In this document: piece after piece, positions 5,812 to 7,371 of the stretch
Layout: every line of letters starts with the position of its first letter
How positions within the stretch are numbered: position 1 is the stretch's first letter
NCBI GenBank assembly: GCA_902475375.1
Contig: CABRZC010000092.1
Coordinates: 1-7,371 of the forward strand
From: an uncultured Collinsella sp.
GTDB lineage: Bacteria > Actinomycetota > Coriobacteriia > Coriobacteriales > Coriobacteriaceae
Length of the DNA stretch: 7,371 nucleotides
Direction of reading: 5' to 3'
Translations under genes and position numbers: made by a program
The notes under the pieces: generated by a model
Told to the model about the DNA's origin: nothing
The model's input: only the letters and a program-made list of their open reading frames with translations
Databases searched by the model: none

Positions 5812-5991
5812 ACATCGCCGATCGGTCTGTCCGGGCCACCCAGGGGCATCCCCTTAAAAACGTCCTCGCACTTGAGGCCCACTTATCCTGCTCCTTCGGA
5901 GCTGCGGATAAGCGGGCCTCGTGCTGCGGAATGTTTTTAAGGGGATGCCCCTGGGTGGCCCTATGGCAACGTAGCTAGCGATGTCTACAGG
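5805..5991 (+). repeat. Nested hairpin element 3' of thrB (family copy 2)
   Basis: Three nested helices are visible. The outermost is CCTGTAGACATCGC (5805-5818) with its exact complement at 5978-5991, and it includes the thrB stop codon. The main helix is a perfect 29-bp inverted repeat, 5833-5861 with 5933-5961. The inner helix GAGGCCC... (5874-5888) pairs with 5906-5920 with one A/C mismatch, which would be a G-U pair on the other strand. The tip GCTCC-TTC-GGAGC is identical to that of the element at 374-500. Shared blocks are AACGTCCTCG (5859-5868), the 31-nt tip (5882-5912) and CTGCGGAATGTT (5924-5935). It lies between convergent thrB and engB in the sense of thrB. No clear T-tract follows it. 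It could be a 3'-UTR RNA structure, a bidirectional transcription barrier or a mobile palindrome. Confidence 0.8.
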
Positions 5992-6069
5992 GACCCACGC
6001 TTTGAAGGGGCGCCAGGCTGAAATCATGGCCTTTTATTGATAGGGGCTCTTGCTAGGCTGGGGCACTTA
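5992..6069. other. Spacer between the repeat and the engB stop
   Basis: Only a weak candidate terminator for thrB is seen: GCCA (6012-6015) with TGGC (6027-6030), followed by CTTTTATT. The stem is just 4 bp. No good terminator for engB was found on the minus strand. Confidence 0.3.
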
Positions 6070-6660
6070 TTAGAGGCAGGCTTCGGCGATGCGGCGCTTG
6101 AGTTCGTCGATGCCCACGCCGGTTTGGGAGCTTGTGATGATTACGTTTTCGGCCGGGACGTTGAGCTGTTTTTTGATGGCTGCCGCTTGGCGGGCCTGCT
6201 GGGTGCGGCTGAGCTTGTCGGCCTTGGTGAGGCAGACGATAAAGTTGAACTCGTTGCCCTGCAGGTAGTCGATCATGTCATGGTCGAGCTTACTGGGGTC
6301 ATGGCGAATGTCCACTAGCGACACAACCAAGTTAAAGCTGCGCTCGGAGTCGAAGAAGTCGCCGATGAGCTCGGCCCAGCGGTCGCGCTCGGCCTTGGAA
6401 CGACGGGCGAAACCATAGCCCGGCAGGTCCACAAAGTGCACGTCGTCGGCCTCGAAGAAATTGATGTTGCTCGTCTTGCCCGGCGTGCTCGAAACCTTCA
6501 CCAGGTTCTTGCGGCCAAAGAGCTTGTTCATAATGGACGACTTGCCCACATTTGAGCGGCCAACGAAGCTCACCTCGGGACAGGTGGACTCGGGGATCTG
6601 CGAAACCTTGCCGTAGCTGGCGACGAACTTGGCAAGCTGGTAGTTAATGGAATCGGCCAT
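6070..6660 (-). CDS. engB: Ribosome-biogenesis GTPase EngB/YsxC
   Basis: This is a small cytoplasmic TRAFAC-class GTPase; characterised relatives act in assembly of the large ribosomal subunit. The 196-residue protein is the normal family size and shows all GTPase motifs in order: G1 GRSNVGKSS (34-42), the G2 region with STPGKTSNINFF (58-69), G3 DLPGYGFA (78-85), G4 TKADK (145-149) and G5 SSQTG (177-181). The start is the methionine of MADSINYQLAKF, with AAGGAG five bases upstream (6666-6671). The open frame continues upstream but would run into mtnN with no family resemblance. It lies 37 nt downstream of mtnN on the same strand and is probably cotranscribed with it. It converges on thrB across the repeat at 5805-5991. 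Confidence 0.96.
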   Translation of the reverse strand: MADSINYQLAKFVASYGKVSQIPESTCPEVSFVGRSNVGKSSIMNKLFGRKNLVKVSSTPGKTSNINFFEADDVHFVDLPGYGFARRSKAERDRWAELIGDFFDSERSFNLVVSLVDIRHDPSKLDHDMIDYLQGNEFNFIVCLTKADKLSRTQQARQAAAIKKQLNVPAENVIITSSQTGVGIDELKRRIAEACL

Positions 6661-6665
6661 GGACA

Positions 6666-6671
6666 CTCCTT
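6666..6671 (-). promoter_or_regulatory. Ribosome binding site that sets the engB start
   Basis: On the minus strand AAGGAG lies 5 nt before the ATG at 6660. This excludes the much longer upstream open frame that overlaps mtnN. Confidence 0.8.
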
Positions 6672-6697
6672 GGTCGTAGGATCTTGCAAAAAACGCG

Positions 6698-7371
6698 CTA
6701 TTGCGCAGCGGCAATGCGTCGAACGATATCGAGCGTGATATCGCTTGCGGCACGCGCATACTCGAACAAATCGAACTCGCGGTCGCAAATCGCATCATAC
6801 GCCTCGTCACAATTATCGCTGATAGCACGCAGCACCAGGCAATCGACACCATTTTTGGTTGCGACATGGGCAATTGCCGCGCCCTCCATGCCGACACAAT
6901 CGGCATGCGTCGCCTCGATGGCATCATTGCGCATAGCGGCGCCCGTCACAAAGCGGTTACCCGTGGCAATCGTGCCGACCAGGAACTGCTTTGCGCCCTC
7001 GTTCGAAGCGGTCGCATTTGTCGAAGCATCAACAAACCCACGCTCAGAAAGCACATCGGCGGCAATATCGACCAGCGCAGGCGTCGAGACAAACTCCTCG
7101 AGCCCCGGTGCAGACTCGGCGATAAGCGCGGTATCGGTATCTAGATAGCGCAGGCATTTGCCAATGACGACATCGTCGATATGGAGCTTGGGATTCAGGC
7201 CACCTGCGATACCAGAAAACACAACTGCCTGTGGAGCATACTTGCTAATGAGGTGCTGTGTTGCGGCGGCAGCGTTTACCGTGCCCATACCCGCCGTCGT
7301 GGCGACAATCGACAGGCCGTCGAGCCCGCCGGTCACAACGTTCAAGCCCGCCTCCTGTACCATGCAAACGT
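6698..7371 (-). CDS. mtnN: 5'-methylthioadenosine/S-adenosylhomocysteine nucleosidase, 5' end outside the window
   Basis: The enzyme hydrolyses methylthioadenosine and S-adenosylhomocysteine to adenine and the corresponding thioribose or ribosyl-homocysteine, recycling by-products of SAM use. The visible part shows the nucleoside-phosphorylase fold marks: AGMGTVNAA, then VVFSGIAGGLNP, the IATGNRFVTG stretch, GMEGAAIAHVA (the ribose-binding Met-Glu region) and RAISDN with the catalytic aspartate. The frame stays open to the right edge (Val-Cys precede the Met at 7363). Compared with the E. coli enzyme (about 232 residues), roughly the first 20-25 residues, including the usual MxIGIIGAMxEE start, lie beyond the window. 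The internal Met is therefore probably not the true start. engB follows 37 nt downstream on the same strand. Related nucleosidases such as futalosine hydrolase share the fold, so substrate is inferred. Confidence 0.88.
   Translation of the reverse strand, partial: VCMVQEAGLNVVTGGLDGLSIVATTAGMGTVNAAAATQHLISKYAPQAVVFSGIAGGLNPKLHIDDVVIGKCLRYLDTDTALIAESAPGLEEFVSTPALVDIAADVLSERGFVDASTNATASNEGAKQFLVGTIATGNRFVTGAAMRNDAIEATHADCVGMEGAAIAHVATKNGVDCLVLRAISDNCDEAYDAICDREFDLFEYARAASDITLDIVRRIAAAQ

Noticed and set aside
5775..5978. 67-codon open frame spanning the 3' end of thrB and the nested hairpin
   Set aside because: It starts inside thrB in another frame and its sequence is simply the translation of the palindrome.

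Overview
This window reads as a piece of a GC-rich actinobacterial chromosome, most likely from class Coriobacteriia and probably Collinsella or a close relative. That placement rests on protein style, GC-rich codon use, and spacers filled with long self-complementary repeats; it was not checked by a search. Five complete protein genes and one partial gene are supported. Most of them form a cluster converting aspartate to threonine.

Layout. Positions 1-515 hold no gene but several structured repeats: an imperfect inverted repeat (1-144), two related 29-nt hairpins (191-219, 243-271) and a long nested hairpin (374-500). On the minus strand, lysC (aspartate kinase, 1716-3104) is followed by asd (aspartate-semialdehyde dehydrogenase, 516-1541), with a structured 174-nt spacer between them. 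Divergent from lysC, across a 103-nt control region with an 11-bp dyad (3157-3191), is thrC (threonine synthase, 3208-4725) on the plus strand. It ends at a clear intrinsic terminator (4739-4768). Another long inverted repeat (4786-4916) runs up to the ribosome binding site of thrB (homoserine kinase, 4930-5811). thrB converges on a separate minus-strand pair: mtnN (MTA/SAH nucleosidase, cut by the right edge) followed by engB (ribosome-assembly GTPase, 6070-6660). The convergent gap holds the largest nested inverted repeat (5805-5991).

How the genes work together. LysC makes aspartyl phosphate, Asd reduces it to aspartate semialdehyde, ThrB phosphorylates homoserine and ThrC turns O-phosphohomoserine into threonine. 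Homoserine dehydrogenase (hom), the step between Asd and ThrB, is not in the window. mtnN and engB belong to other processes.

Main discovery. The hairpins at 374-500 and 5833-5961 are two members of one family. Each lies in sense orientation just 3' of a threonine-pathway gene (asd and thrB). They share an almost identical terminal hairpin and identical internal-loop sequences, while most of their helical arms differ in sequence but stay self-complementary. There is a compensatory G-C/A-T exchange and a matching 5'-side bulge. This pattern suggests selection on a folded DNA or RNA shape and deserves a genome-wide and covariance-model search.
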